DNA of 64,000 bases from assembly GCA_934444735.1 (NCBI GenBank), contig CAKSDE010000007.1, positions 1-64,000 on the forward strand, read 5' to 3'. The position numbers were made by a program, and so were the translations under genes. This document shows positions 55,036 to 64,000 of the stretch, one piece after another (the stretch's first letter is position 1; each line of letters opens with the position of its first letter). The notes beneath the pieces were generated by a model that was not told the DNA's origin, ran no database searches, and saw nothing but the letters and a program-made list of their open reading frames with translations. The stretch comes from an uncultured Clostridia bacterium. GTDB taxonomy: Bacteria > Bacillota > Clostridia > UBA1381.

Positions 55036-57126
55036 GTGAGAATTTATGTGGGGACGAAAAACCAAAATGAAAAACAGTTTAGAACTTTAAAAGAAGCAAA
55101 AGAATTTATCGAAGAAAACGACATTAACGAAGAAATCGAAGTCATATTTGAAGAGGGGAGATATACTTTTTCCGAAACGGTGCGCTTTAACGAAAATGAC
55201 AAGCCATGCGTTTACAGAGCGGAAGATGGAAAGAAGGTATATTTTGACGGCGGAATTACATTGGACAATAATCTTGTAAAAAAGGTTTCGGACAGTGAAG
55301 TTCTGGAAAGAATAATTGAGGAAAATGCAAGAGAGAATATATATGAAATTGATCTTTCGGGATATGATATTGATTTGGGCGAGTACGGCGCAAGAGGATT
55401 CAGACATCCGTATATTCCGTCGCCGAATGAGCTTTTTATTGATTCCGTTCCGCAGACTATTGCCCGATACCCGAAAAATGATTATATACCGCTCGGAAAT
55501 GTCATAGATGCCGGAAGTGAGCCGATTCATGGGGATTTTTCGATGCGCGGCGGCATTTTCGGATATGACGGTAAGCGAGGAAATAAATGGGAGGGAGCAA
55601 CCGACGCGTATGTTTCGGGATTTTTCTCGAACTGTTATGCCGACGATACGATAAAGGTAGAAAAAATTGATAAAGAAAACAGAACGATTAAGCTTGCAAT
55701 GCCGGCGCTGGGCGGCTTAAAGCTTGTCCATGAGCATAGATGGAGGATAGTGAATCTTTTAGAGGAAATAGGCGAGCCGGGCGAGTATTTTATCGACAGA
55801 GAGGCGAAAAAGCTTTATTTCTATCCCGAAAATGATCCTAAAGACGCATTTTTGCAGCTTTCGGTATTGAAAACTCCGATGCTTTCTTTTATAGGTGCAA
55901 AAAACATCACCTTTAAGGGGATAACTTTTGAAAATTCACGCGGCACGGGTGTATACATCGAGGGAGGCGAGAAAATCGAGATTATAGACTGCGAGTTCAG
56001 AAATCTCGGAATGGTAGCGGTACAGATAGGCAAAGGCGTAACGCCCCTTCCCGAGGGACAAAATAACTGCCACGGAATATATGATCACGATAAGATTAAG
56101 CCGGAGCCTATGTCGGAGGGGATCGGCAGCTGGCATGAGTATATTTACGAATATGCGGCATTTGACGGCGACGGCGGAAAAAATCACCTCATTTCAGGCT
56201 GTAAGATTCACGATACGGCATCCGGCGGAGTGATGCTCGGCGGCGGAAACAGAAAAGAGCTTATTCCGGCAAACAATACGGTGTATAATACGCATATTTA
56301 TAACGTCAACAGACTGGATCTGACATATAAAGCGGCAGTCAATATCTGGGGCGTGGGAAATACGGTAAGTCACTGTGAACTGGAAAATCTGGAGGGCTTT
56401 GCGGTTTATATTCACGGAAATGACCACCTGATAGAATATAACAAGATACATAATGTTGCAAAGAGTATATCGGACGGCGCGGCAATATATATGGGGCGTG
56501 ATGCAAGTGAGATTGGAAATAAAATAAAGTATAATTTCATTTACGACATAAAGAATCCGCACAGCTATGATATGTACGGTTTTACTGCGATTTACTTTGA
56601 TGACGGTGCGATATATAACGAGGTTTACGGCAATTATTTTTACGATATTGTGCAAAAGGGAAGATTTTTCTTCTCGACGGTTCACTGGAACGGAGGCGGC
56701 TGCACATCGGTTGCGAATAACATTGTAATCGATTGCTACCCGGGACTCGATCCGAATACATATGATAACTCATATAAAAAGATGCATGAAGATGAGATAT
56801 TTATGAAGCGGATTACGGCAAAAGCGGACGATATGCGCGGCGTGGATATATGCTCGGACGTATGGAGAGAACACTATCCGTATCTGTATGAAACGTATAT
56901 GAATAATTTTCATCCGACAACGCTTTACTACAATAATTTTGTATGCAGCAATCAGTATCAGAACTTTGTTGACGAAAATCCGAGTCATCTCAATTTTAAG
57001 CTGAGAAAGGATTCGTACATGAGAGGCAAGTTCGCGGCAAATGTGCATGATCCGGTGCGCGGTGTCGATTCGGACAGAGTAAATTTTGAAACGGTTGATT
57101 TTGATAAGATAGGACTTATAAAATAA
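55036..57126 (+). CDS. Right-handed parallel beta-helix protein, apparently cytoplasmic
   Basis: 696 residues, GTG 55036 behind GGAGGAGTGTAAGCT, no signal peptide (MRIYVGTKNQNEKQFRTLKE). It is a paralogue of the first 700 residues of the giant secreted protein at 18049: GEYFIDREAKKLYFYPEN against GEYYIDCENKKLYYYPTE, then GGNRKELIP against GGDRKTLFP, and SDGAAIYMGRD against SDSGAIYTGRD. The fold is that of polysaccharide lyases and related hydrolases. Lacking export, it may process imported oligosaccharides. It is co-transcribed with an SGNH esterase 14 bases downstream. Substrate unknown. Confidence 0.85.
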   Translation: MRIYVGTKNQNEKQFRTLKEAKEFIEENDINEEIEVIFEEGRYTFSETVRFNENDKPCVYRAEDGKKVYFDGGITLDNNLVKKVSDSEVLERIIEENARENIYEIDLSGYDIDLGEYGARGFRHPYIPSPNELFIDSVPQTIARYPKNDYIPLGNVIDAGSEPIHGDFSMRGGIFGYDGKRGNKWEGATDAYVSGFFSNCYADDTIKVEKIDKENRTIKLAMPALGGLKLVHEHRWRIVNLLEEIGEPGEYFIDREAKKLYFYPENDPKDAFLQLSVLKTPMLSFIGAKNITFKGITFENSRGTGVYIEGGEKIEIIDCEFRNLGMVAVQIGKGVTPLPEGQNNCHGIYDHDKIKPEPMSEGIGSWHEYIYEYAAFDGDGGKNHLISGCKIHDTASGGVMLGGGNRKELIPANNTVYNTHIYNVNRLDLTYKAAVNIWGVGNTVSHCELENLEGFAVYIHGNDHLIEYNKIHNVAKSISDGAAIYMGRDASEIGNKIKYNFIYDIKNPHSYDMYGFTAIYFDDGAIYNEVYGNYFYDIVQKGRFFFSTVHWNGGGCTSVANNIVIDCYPGLDPNTYDNSYKKMHEDEIFMKRITAKADDMRGVDICSDVWREHYPYLYETYMNNFHPTTLYYNNFVCSNQYQNFVDENPSHLNFKLRKDSYMRGKFAANVHDPVRGVDSDRVNFETVDFDKIGLIK

Positions 57127-57140
57127 GAGAGGTTATAAAA

Positions 57141-58142
57141 ATGATAATTGATAATGTAATGTATAATGATATAGATTCTTTTGAGGAAAAGCCGTACGGA
57201 AAGCGTATGTACAGATTTCCGCAGGAGGTTGTTGCAAAAATGAACCTGCGTGCAAGGTATATGGCAAGGTATTCGTGCAACGCCGAAATTCGTTTCGTGA
57301 CTGCGGCAAAGACCTGTTTTGTCAGCCTTTTGGCAGAAGAGGGAGCTGCAAGAGTTGTGGTTTATTACGGTGATTATACTGTCGGAGAACACATTTTGGA
57401 GAGCGGAAAGATAACGAGAATTGCTTTGAATGTGCCGGAGATTGTTGAGGGAATTGACGATAAGCACAACACAAACAAAAGATTCGCAAAGGGCGTATGG
57501 AGATTGCATTTTCATAATGCGGTCGTTTCGGTGTGCGATATTGATACCTTAGGTGAGGAGATAAGAGCGCCGAAAAAAGATGAGATGCCCGAAAAAATGA
57601 TGCTTTCGTACGGCTCTTCAATATCGCACGGTGCAGGATCAAGCTATAATCCGATGACATATGTCGGAACGCTTGCAAAGCTTTTGGGCGTGGATTATAT
57701 GGCAAAGGGAGTCGGCGGATCGTGTTTTCTCGAGCCTGAAATCGCAGACGATTTTGCAAAGCGTACCGATTGGGATTTTGCGCTTATGGAGCTGGGCGTG
57801 AATATGTCGGGATCCTTCAGCGTTGAGGAATTTACCGAACGGTTTAACTATTTTGCCGATGCATTATATAAAACGGGAAAGAAGATTGTTTTTCTTACTA
57901 TTTTCCCGAACTCGGCAATTTACAATAAAATGCCGGACGGTGAAAACGCTCTTAAATATAATGAAGTTATAAGAGAAAAATGCAAAGAGTTTGATTCTAA
58001 AAGAGTACTTTTGGTTGAGGGGAATAAGGTTTTAACCTCGAGCGAGATGTTATCGGCGGACGGCATACACCCATCGACCGAGGGACACGTTGCAATGGGT
58101 TATAATTTATACAATCTTGTTAAAAAGTTTATCAATGACTGA
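57141..58142 (+). CDS. SGNH/GDSL hydrolase (carbohydrate esterase type)
   Basis: 333 residues. N-terminal beta-sandwich (about 1-130, CNAEIRFVTAAKTCFVSLLA), then the SGNH domain: block I LSYGSSISHGAGSS (Ser near residue 155), GVGGSCF (block II Gly), MELGVNMSG (block III Asn) and DGIHPSTEGH (block V Asp/His near 306-309). It resembles clostridial carbohydrate deacetylases. With the beta-helix protein upstream it probably removes acyl groups from oligosaccharides in the cytoplasm (no signal peptide). ATG 57141 follows AGAGAGGTTATAAAA. Confidence 0.85.
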   Translation: MIIDNVMYNDIDSFEEKPYGKRMYRFPQEVVAKMNLRARYMARYSCNAEIRFVTAAKTCFVSLLAEEGAARVVVYYGDYTVGEHILESGKITRIALNVPEIVEGIDDKHNTNKRFAKGVWRLHFHNAVVSVCDIDTLGEEIRAPKKDEMPEKMMLSYGSSISHGAGSSYNPMTYVGTLAKLLGVDYMAKGVGGSCFLEPEIADDFAKRTDWDFALMELGVNMSGSFSVEEFTERFNYFADALYKTGKKIVFLTIFPNSAIYNKMPDGENALKYNEVIREKCKEFDSKRVLLVEGNKVLTSSEMLSADGIHPSTEGHVAMGYNLYNLVKKFIND

Positions 58143-58171
58143 AAACTCGGCGGCGGAAAGGAAATGATTAA

Positions 58172-60358
58172 ATGAAAAAAATAATCTGCCCGATTTTTCT
58201 GCTTGTTTTTTTGAGCAGCTTTGTTACGGCACAGGCTGCGGACTGGTCAAAAGAATACAGCGAGGAAATAGAGGACGGAGTTGTATATAAATACTATTTA
58301 AAATATGATTCCACCGGATTTTCAAAGCTGCACGTTGTGGAATGTGACCTGGATAATCCGAAAGTGGATATCGAGGTGCTGACAGCGGAAAACGGCAGCT
58401 CGTATCTGGAAAATACCAAGGTGATGGCAGAAAAGAACGGCACATTGGCGGCAATAAACGGCGATTTTTTCAATATGAGCTCGAAAAGAACCAATATGCT
58501 CGGCGTGGTTTATCAAGACGGCGAGATGGTTTCGAGTCCGTCAAAGGACGTTTGGGCAACCTTTGGAATAACGGACGCCGGCACGGTTATTATGGATTAT
58601 TTCGGATTTTCCGGAAAAATAATATCACCGCAAGGATATGAAACGGAACTTTATCAGATAAATAAGGTGCCGGTAACGGGAGGATCTGTGAGTATGCTTA
58701 CCTCCAAATGGGGAAAAACCGCATATTTGGAGGACAATATGCAGGCGCTCTTAATAAAAGACGGACGTGTTACGGCAAAGGTATCGCAAAAAGGCGATGT
58801 TGAGTTCGGCGATAACGACAGAATGCTTTTGGCAAACTATACGGTAAACGGATTTTTCAATAATTTTAATATAGGCGATGAGGTAAAGATTGAGTATTAT
58901 CTGACCGGCTGCAATGAAAACCTAAAGGAGGCGACGGGCGGAAATACTGTCCTTGTTGCAGACGGCAAACGTGCGGATTTTAACAATGTTTCGTCGGGAT
59001 ATGCACAAAGAACGGCGGCTGCTGTTGATAAGAGCGGCAGAAAACTGATGCTTGCGGTTTGCGAGGGAAGAAGAACGAATTGCCGAGGCATGACGCAGGA
59101 GCAGCTCGCCGACGCGCTTATCGAAATCGGCGCATACCGTGCGATAAACTTTGACGGCGGCGGATCGTCAACTATGGTTGTAAAAAATGTCATGGGCGAT
59201 TCGTATGAGGTGAAAAACGGCGCAAGCTCGCTGAGAAATGTTTCCACCTCTGTAGGAGTGGTGAATAATCAGCCGTATATCGGAACTGCCGTTTCGGGAA
59301 AGCTGGAATTAAGCGATAAAAATATATTAAAAGGCGATTATGTTGAGCCGTATTACAAGTTTTTTGATGCAAACGCTCATGTGGTTGCGGCGGAAAATGT
59401 TGTGCTTACATCAAGTGATCCGCAGGCTGTTATAAAAGACGGCAGAGTATATTTAAATACCGAGGGACGGCATAAAATTTATGCAGAGTACGGCGGAGTA
59501 CGGCTCGAGGCTGATGCAAACGTTATTTCTGATATTCAGTCGGCATACATCTATCCCGAAAGGATAGAGATGAATAAGGGCGAGAGCAGAGAGTTTTCGC
59601 TGACCGTCTGGGATTTTGACGGGAATATGGCATATGTCCACCCCGAGGCGGTCGATTGGATAAGCGAGGGCGTGCAGATTGACGCGAATACAGTGAGCGG
59701 AGAGAGCGGATATATCGGAGTGAAATTCCCGAAGGCGGAGATATACTGCAGTATAAACGGCGCCGAAAAGCCAAGAACGATTTTTGCAGATACACCTTTT
59801 ATGCAAAATGAGCCTTACGGGAAAAAAGTAAAAATATCTGCCGGGAGCGCGAAGTATTCTTCGATTGCGGATATGATTCGTGTGCTGAATCACGAAAGAT
59901 CGCTTGCGGATGCAGATGTACTGTATATGTTCGGAAAACCTGTCATAAAGGAGCTGAAATATTGGAGCACAAACTCTTATTTTGGAAACCCGATAGATTC
60001 CACGCTTATTGTAACGCTTGCAAAAAAGTCGGGATCCTTGAATATAGGTGAACAGCTTTCGGCAGTGGCAAGACTTTCGGAGAGCGATAAGAAAAATATA
60101 GTGGTTATTACGGAGATTGCACCGGGTGAGCTTTCGGAATTTGAAAAGGAGTTGCTTTTCGATTCGCTCGATAAGGCGAAGAATAACGGAAAAAATGTAT
60201 TTATAGTTTATAACGGAACGACCAAACGTACATTTTTACAGGACGGAATAACGTACATTTCCTGCGCTGATGTAAGCGGGGCGGCTTTGGCTGACGGCGA
60301 AAGCGGATATGTAACCTTCTACATTTCGGGAGATGAGATAAAATATACTGTTTTTTAA
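58172..60358 (+). CDS. Phosphodiester glycosidase family (NAGPA-like) protein
   Basis: 728 residues with a signal peptide (KKIICPIFLLVFLSSFVTAQA). Residues about 80-370: the NAGPA/DUF2233 domain with TLAAINGDFFNMSSKR, EATGGNTVLVADGK, RTAAAVDKSGRKLMLAVCEG and YRAINFDGGGSSTMVVK. Family members cleave GlcNAc-1-phosphodiesters. The C-terminal half has Ig-like (SGKLELSDKNILKG) and phosphoesterase-like alpha/beta sequence (LNIGEQLSAVARLSESDKKN). In Firmicutes it is linked to wall glycopolymer processing. Followed after 14 bases by murJ, so it heads an envelope operon. Confidence 0.87.
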   Translation: MKKIICPIFLLVFLSSFVTAQAADWSKEYSEEIEDGVVYKYYLKYDSTGFSKLHVVECDLDNPKVDIEVLTAENGSSYLENTKVMAEKNGTLAAINGDFFNMSSKRTNMLGVVYQDGEMVSSPSKDVWATFGITDAGTVIMDYFGFSGKIISPQGYETELYQINKVPVTGGSVSMLTSKWGKTAYLEDNMQALLIKDGRVTAKVSQKGDVEFGDNDRMLLANYTVNGFFNNFNIGDEVKIEYYLTGCNENLKEATGGNTVLVADGKRADFNNVSSGYAQRTAAAVDKSGRKLMLAVCEGRRTNCRGMTQEQLADALIEIGAYRAINFDGGGSSTMVVKNVMGDSYEVKNGASSLRNVSTSVGVVNNQPYIGTAVSGKLELSDKNILKGDYVEPYYKFFDANAHVVAAENVVLTSSDPQAVIKDGRVYLNTEGRHKIYAEYGGVRLEADANVISDIQSAYIYPERIEMNKGESREFSLTVWDFDGNMAYVHPEAVDWISEGVQIDANTVSGESGYIGVKFPKAEIYCSINGAEKPRTIFADTPFMQNEPYGKKVKISAGSAKYSSIADMIRVLNHERSLADADVLYMFGKPVIKELKYWSTNSYFGNPIDSTLIVTLAKKSGSLNIGEQLSAVARLSESDKKNIVVITEIAPGELSEFEKELLFDSLDKAKNNGKNVFIVYNGTTKRTFLQDGITYISCADVSGAALADGESGYVTFYISGDEIKYTVF

Positions 60359-60372
60359 GGTGGTAAAATAAT

Positions 60373-61926
60373 TTGAAAGAAAAAAGAATATTAAATTCCG
60401 TAAGCTATGTAATGGTTATAATGATATTATCGAGATTGTGTTCATTATTGAGCACGCAGATATATATGTCATTTTACGGGATAGATAAGTATTTGAATAT
60501 TTATTCTTATGCGATAACCGTCCCCAATACCATATTCAACTGCTTCGGAACGGCGCTCTCAACGGTTGTTATTCCGATTTATGCGGGACATCTTGCGCGG
60601 AATAATAAAATAAAAGCCGAGAACTTTGCAAATAATATAATAACGATAGCGACGGTCTTTACTTTGGTTTTGGTCATAATCGGCATGGCGATTTCGCCGC
60701 TCATAGTAAAGCTTACCGCGTTTAAGGCACCGGATCAGTATGATTTTGCGGTAAAATCCCTGATGATTATTATGCCGGTAATGATATTTTACGGGCTTAA
60801 CTACATTTTCCAGGGTATGCTGCAATCAAACGGAAAATACGGCTGGCCGGCATTCGTGAGTGTACCGAGTTCGGTTATCGTGATATGCTATGTTCTCCTG
60901 TGGGGAGATAAATTCGGAATAGAGGGGCTTTTGATTGCAACACTTATCGGTCTTGCAATGCAGGCTCTGATACTGATACCGCCGCTTTTAAAAACGGGGT
61001 ACCGATATAAGCCGAGAATGCAGTTTAAGGACGAGGATATTATAAATTCGGGAAAGATGACTTTAAACGTCTTAATCGGTGTTTCGGCATATCAGATAAA
61101 TATGTTCTATAACGTTACGATGATCTCGAATTTTGAGGGAATGACAACACTTCTCACCTTTGTGCAGAATATTGTTGTGTATATGGTTTTGGCATTTGTG
61201 TATTCGGTAACGGCGGTGTTGTATCCGAAGCTTACCGAAAAAGCGGCATTGGGAGATATGGCAGGCTACAAAGAAACGCTCAATTCGGTTTTATCGAACG
61301 TTATGCTTTTGCTGATACCCATAACCTTCGGTTTTATCGCGGTGCGTGAGCCGCTGATGCAGCTTATTACAAACTGGGGTAAAATCACCGACGCCGATAT
61401 AAAAAATGCGACGGTCTTTGTGGCGATGTACGCTATAGGCATTGTCGGAATCGGCGCAAAGGAGATTTTGGACAGGGCATTTTATGCGATAAAGGATACC
61501 AAAACCGCAGCAATAAACGGATTTATAATTATGGCGGTAAATATTATATTAAGTCTGATACTTATACGGTTCATCGGTCCGTACGGAATACCGCTTGCGT
61601 ACTCGGTTGCGTCACTGACGGGATTTGTTGTGCTTATGGTATTGCTGACAAAAAAAATCGGAAATTTTCTGGACGGCTTTGCCGCAAAATTTATAAAGTC
61701 CGCAATTGCATCTGCGGTAATGGGAGCTGTGGTCATAGCAATTTTAAAGGTTATGAACGGAGTGTTTACCGATAACGGCATCATTGCAAGAATTGTGACA
61801 TTGACGGTGCCTGTGGGAGTGGGAGTGATAGTTTATGCGCTCATGCTTTTAGTGCTCCGGGTTGATGTTGCGGTTGCGGCGGTAAATAAAGTATTTAAGA
61901 GAAACAAGGAGGATAATGAGGCGTGA
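60373..61926 (+). CDS. murJ: Lipid II flippase MurJ
   Basis: 517 residues with 14 predicted helices of the MOP superfamily. Recognisable parts: AITVPNTIFNCFGTALSTVV then IPIYAGH, GMLQSNGKYGWPAFVSVPSS, TAVLYPKLTEKAALGD and RAFYAIKDTKTAAINGFI (helix 9-10 region). It flips lipid II or a related undecaprenyl precursor. Start TTG 60373, 9 bases after GGTGG at the end of the upstream gene. Its stop overlaps the GT4 start (GTGATAA), showing coupling. The context suggests it could be the flippase for this cluster's glycopolymer rather than the main peptidoglycan flippase. Confidence 0.88.
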   Translation: MKEKRILNSVSYVMVIMILSRLCSLLSTQIYMSFYGIDKYLNIYSYAITVPNTIFNCFGTALSTVVIPIYAGHLARNNKIKAENFANNIITIATVFTLVLVIIGMAISPLIVKLTAFKAPDQYDFAVKSLMIIMPVMIFYGLNYIFQGMLQSNGKYGWPAFVSVPSSVIVICYVLLWGDKFGIEGLLIATLIGLAMQALILIPPLLKTGYRYKPRMQFKDEDIINSGKMTLNVLIGVSAYQINMFYNVTMISNFEGMTTLLTFVQNIVVYMVLAFVYSVTAVLYPKLTEKAALGDMAGYKETLNSVLSNVMLLLIPITFGFIAVREPLMQLITNWGKITDADIKNATVFVAMYAIGIVGIGAKEILDRAFYAIKDTKTAAINGFIIMAVNIILSLILIRFIGPYGIPLAYSVASLTGFVVLMVLLTKKIGNFLDGFAAKFIKSAIASAVMGAVVIAILKVMNGVFTDNGIIARIVTLTVPVGVGVIVYALMLLVLRVDVAVAAVNKVFKRNKEDNEA

Positions 61927-63008
61927 TAAGGGTTTTATATCTTATAAATTATGCTGGAAAAGCGGGGACGGAAAAATATGTGTACAATCTTGCGAAAAAG
62001 TATCATAAAAGCAAGGCAGAGTGCTATTTCGTGTATAATACGGAGGGACCGCTGTGCGAACAGATAAAGGAGCTGGGGATTGAGCCGAAGCGTATCGAGA
62101 TGAGGTCACCGTTTGATTTTAAGGCGGCAAGAGAATTGGCGAAATACTGCGAAGAAAACAAAATTGATGTTATACATGCTCAGTATCCGCGAGAAAATTA
62201 CATTGCGATACTTGCAAAAAAGCATTATAAAAAAGTGAAAGTGGTCTACACATCGCATCTGACGATAAGCACAGGTCCGCTCTGGAAGATCACCAATTCG
62301 TTTATGACAAAAAAGGATCACAAAATTATATCGGTGTGTAATTACGGAAAGGAACTCCTGATTCATAACGGATTTCCTAAGGATAAAATCGAAGTCATCT
62401 TTAACGGTGTGCGCCCGGGAGAAAAGGGAGAACCGAACAAAGAGCTTAAAAAGAGCTTATCGATTGACGATGATACATTTGTTATGAGTATCCTGGCAAG
62501 ATATGAGGAATCAAAGGGACTGGATTTCCTTTTAAACAGCATAAAGCTTTTAAAGGAACGGACAAGCAGAAAGTTTGTTCTTTTGATTGCGGGAGACGGT
62601 ATATTGTTTGAAGATATGGGAGAGCTTATAGAAAAACTGAACCTGCAAGACTGTGTAAAACAGCTCGGATTCAGAAAAGATACGGCAGATATCTTAAGTA
62701 TAAGCGATCTTTATATAAACAGCTCGAAATGCCTGGAGGCATTGAGCTTTGCAATGGTCGAGGCACTGGTAAACGGTTTGCCGATTGTTGCAACAAATAT
62801 CGGCGGGAACCCCGATATAGTATCTCCCCAAAACGACTGCGGAACACTGGTTGAATACGGAGACTGCGATGCTTTCGCGGAGGCTGTGAGAGAATATATC
62901 GAAAATGAAGAGCTCCTGAAAAAACGGAGCGAAAATGCAAAAGCGGCTGCGGAGAATGTATTTAATTTAGACAAGCTGCTGGATGACACTTTTAAGTTGT
63001 ATATGTGA
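61923..63008 (+). CDS. Glycosyltransferase family 4
   Basis: 361 residues, GT-B fold. YLINYAGKAGTEKYVYNLAK (N-terminal acceptor side), VIHAQYPRENYIAILAKK, SILARYEESKGLDFLLNS near residue 185, and the C-terminal LSFAMVEALVNGLPIVATNI near 280, where E-x7-E is partly replaced (SKCLEALSFAMVEAL keeps both Glu). Transfers a sugar to a lipid-linked acceptor. Start GTG 61923 with AAGGAGGATAATGAG upstream. Coupled to murJ and followed by DUF4330. Confidence 0.87.
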   Translation: MIRVLYLINYAGKAGTEKYVYNLAKKYHKSKAECYFVYNTEGPLCEQIKELGIEPKRIEMRSPFDFKAARELAKYCEENKIDVIHAQYPRENYIAILAKKHYKKVKVVYTSHLTISTGPLWKITNSFMTKKDHKIISVCNYGKELLIHNGFPKDKIEVIFNGVRPGEKGEPNKELKKSLSIDDDTFVMSILARYEESKGLDFLLNSIKLLKERTSRKFVLLIAGDGILFEDMGELIEKLNLQDCVKQLGFRKDTADILSISDLYINSSKCLEALSFAMVEALVNGLPIVATNIGGNPDIVSPQNDCGTLVEYGDCDAFAEAVREYIENEELLKKRSENAKAAAENVFNLDKLLDDTFKLYM

Positions 63009-63025
63009 GAAAGGAATGAATTGTC

Positions 63026-63517
63026 ATGAAGGGAAAATTTAAGTTTAACATTATTGATGTATTGGTGATTGTGATTATTGTTGCTGTAGCCGCTTTTATA
63101 GGCGTGAAGATGGTAGGAGGAAATCTGAATACCGCGGTGAACAATGATAAATTTAAGGATACGGAACATTCATATGAATATACCTTCCATTGCTATGAAG
63201 CACCGGATTTTGTCCTGGACTATATCAAAAACGGCGCAAATGTCCTGGAATTTACCGACGATGACGAGTTCGGAAAGCTGTTCTCATTCTCAGTGGGAGA
63301 GGCGGAGATTTACGAGCCGGATTCAAGCGGACATTATGTAAAATCGACAAAGCCGGATCACAGCAGCGTTGATTTGGTCGTACGCGGCAAGGGTGTGCAG
63401 ACAAAGGGCGGAGTAAAGGTAGGCTGGAATGACTACAGTGTTGGACATTCGCTCACGATAAATGTGGGAAATGCCAAGCTCTACTGCAAGATTTCGGGTA
63501 TTAAGCGTTTGGACTGA
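63026..63517 (+). CDS. DUF4330 domain membrane protein
   Basis: 163 residues: one N-terminal membrane helix (FNIIDVLVIVIIVAVAAFIG) and an extracytoplasmic beta-rich domain (VDLVVRGKGVQTKGGVKVGW ... GHSLTINVGNAKLYCKISGI). This is the DUF4330 pattern, found in Firmicutes surface-polysaccharide loci. Role unknown. ATG 63026 follows AGAAAGGAATGAATTGTC. Confidence 0.82.
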   Translation: MKGKFKFNIIDVLVIVIIVAVAAFIGVKMVGGNLNTAVNNDKFKDTEHSYEYTFHCYEAPDFVLDYIKNGANVLEFTDDDEFGKLFSFSVGEAEIYEPDSSGHYVKSTKPDHSSVDLVVRGKGVQTKGGVKVGWNDYSVGHSLTINVGNAKLYCKISGIKRLD

Positions 63518-63588
63518 TATCTTTAAGTGATAAAAAAACGCTTGAAGCTTTAAAAATGCGCCTTTGGCACAGGAAGGAATGGATATAT

Positions 63589-64000
63589 ATGTTTTCCCAA
63601 AGTTTGACAGCAATGCTTTTAAAAGGGATTGCAGGTAAAATCTCGGAAAGTATGTTTTTGGGGATTATCTGCAAATTCTTAAAAGCAGCAGGAAAATTTA
63701 TAGAAAAATTATACGGCTTATTTCAAAAGAGTATTCTGTTCGGGATATTTCTGACGCTAACCGGAGCTTTAAAAAAGCTGTATAACGGAAGCGGATTGAA
63801 ATGCTATGTTGATGCGAAGAATTTTTTTGATAAGCCGTGGAGCGAATCAGGATTGGCGCGGATTGCCGATGTCATAATTCGCGGCTTGACATATTTGGCG
63901 GAAAAAATCGGAGATTTTATAAAAAGGCTGTTTTGCGGATCATTTATCTTGTCGGTGTATGATGCTGCTATGGAAAAGCTGGGATTTCACAGGATTCTGG
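63589..64000 (+). CDS. Envelope-locus protein, N-terminal part (3' partial)
   Basis: Open from ATG 63589 (behind AGGAAGGAATGGATAT) to the window edge, 137 residues: MFSQSLTAMLLKGIAGKISE, FLKAAGKFIEKLYGLFQKSI, RGLTYLAEKIGDFIKRLFCG. Long amphipathic helices rich in Lys and aromatic residues. Clostridial O-antigen ligase-like proteins sometimes start this way, and the preceding genes fit that, but the diagnostic membrane part lies beyond the window. Treat the identity as a guess. Confidence 0.45.
   Translation, partial: MFSQSLTAMLLKGIAGKISESMFLGIICKFLKAAGKFIEKLYGLFQKSILFGIFLTLTGALKKLYNGSGLKCYVDAKNFFDKPWSESGLARIADVIIRGLTYLAEKIGDFIKRLFCGSFILSVYDAAMEKLGFHRIL

Overview
The window looks like a chromosome segment of a spore-forming, carbohydrate-degrading Clostridia bacterium, probably gut-associated. 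Evidence seen: strong AGGAGG-type ribosome binding sites, TTGACA-17-TATAAT promoters, a cotJABC spore-coat operon, an S-layer-homology (SLH) protein, Firmicutes mobile-element modules and many secreted beta-helix/SGNH/glycosidase genes. An order-level placement (for example near Monoglobales/Oscillospirales) is only an impression.

Layout. 1-2451: 3' end of a surface protein made of Cys/His repeats, ending abruptly. 2450-10323: AT-rich surface-polysaccharide cluster (glycosyltransferases, Wzy, Wzx, pyruvyltransferase/Fe-S protein, nucleotidyltransferase) with a truncated first gene and two frameshifts. 10355-13567: sigma factor, HTH protein, structured non-coding stretch, small protein and large serine recombinase, which look like the right end of an integrative element abutting cotJC. 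13588-15389: cotJABC and hpf. About 15600: a head-to-head junction where a histidine kinase gene and an SGNH-hydrolase gene both lose their 5' ends. 15604-25743: giant secreted beta-helix protein, histidine phosphatase, PqqD-like protein, SLH protein. 25809-28122: DNA repair (ogt, tag), HD hydrolase, GNAT, with a 213-bp hairpin-rich insertion flanked by 15-bp direct repeats. 28125-40920: glycan-use genes (AraC regulator, YgjV, GH20, MGH1/GH63-like, GH94 phosphorylase, alpha/beta hydrolase) plus RluA, a methyltransferase and a duplicated membrane protein. 41115-51257: a 10.07-kb integrative element in tRNA-Thr(GGT). 51542-64000: D,D-carboxypeptidase, RluB, L,D-transpeptidase, intracellular beta-helix protein, SGNH esterase, and an envelope operon (NAGPA-type glycosidase, MurJ, GT4, DUF4330, partial gene).

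The tRNA-Thr element is the most unusual part. It is bounded by 49-bp direct repeats and carries a tyrosine integrase with an inserted HTH domain, a divergent XRE repressor, a replication module (replisome organizer split by a 22-bp tandem duplication, G39P-like helicase loader), a sigma-like factor, a HIRAN protein and a HigBA toxin-antitoxin pair. No capsid, terminase or conjugation gene was seen, so it resembles a satellite-type element. Its non-coding part holds six copies of GTCTTACA (candidate origin or regulator sites), recurring GGATGCGG/CCGCATCC hairpins, and two paralogous loci each encoding a 20-25-residue hydrophobic peptide opposite a short RNA with its own promoter and terminator. 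That is the layout of type I toxin-antitoxin systems.

Several genes are broken (breaks near 2450, 7392, 9760, 15600, 44262, 44724). These may be real decay or assembly/consensus errors. No read data are available here to decide.
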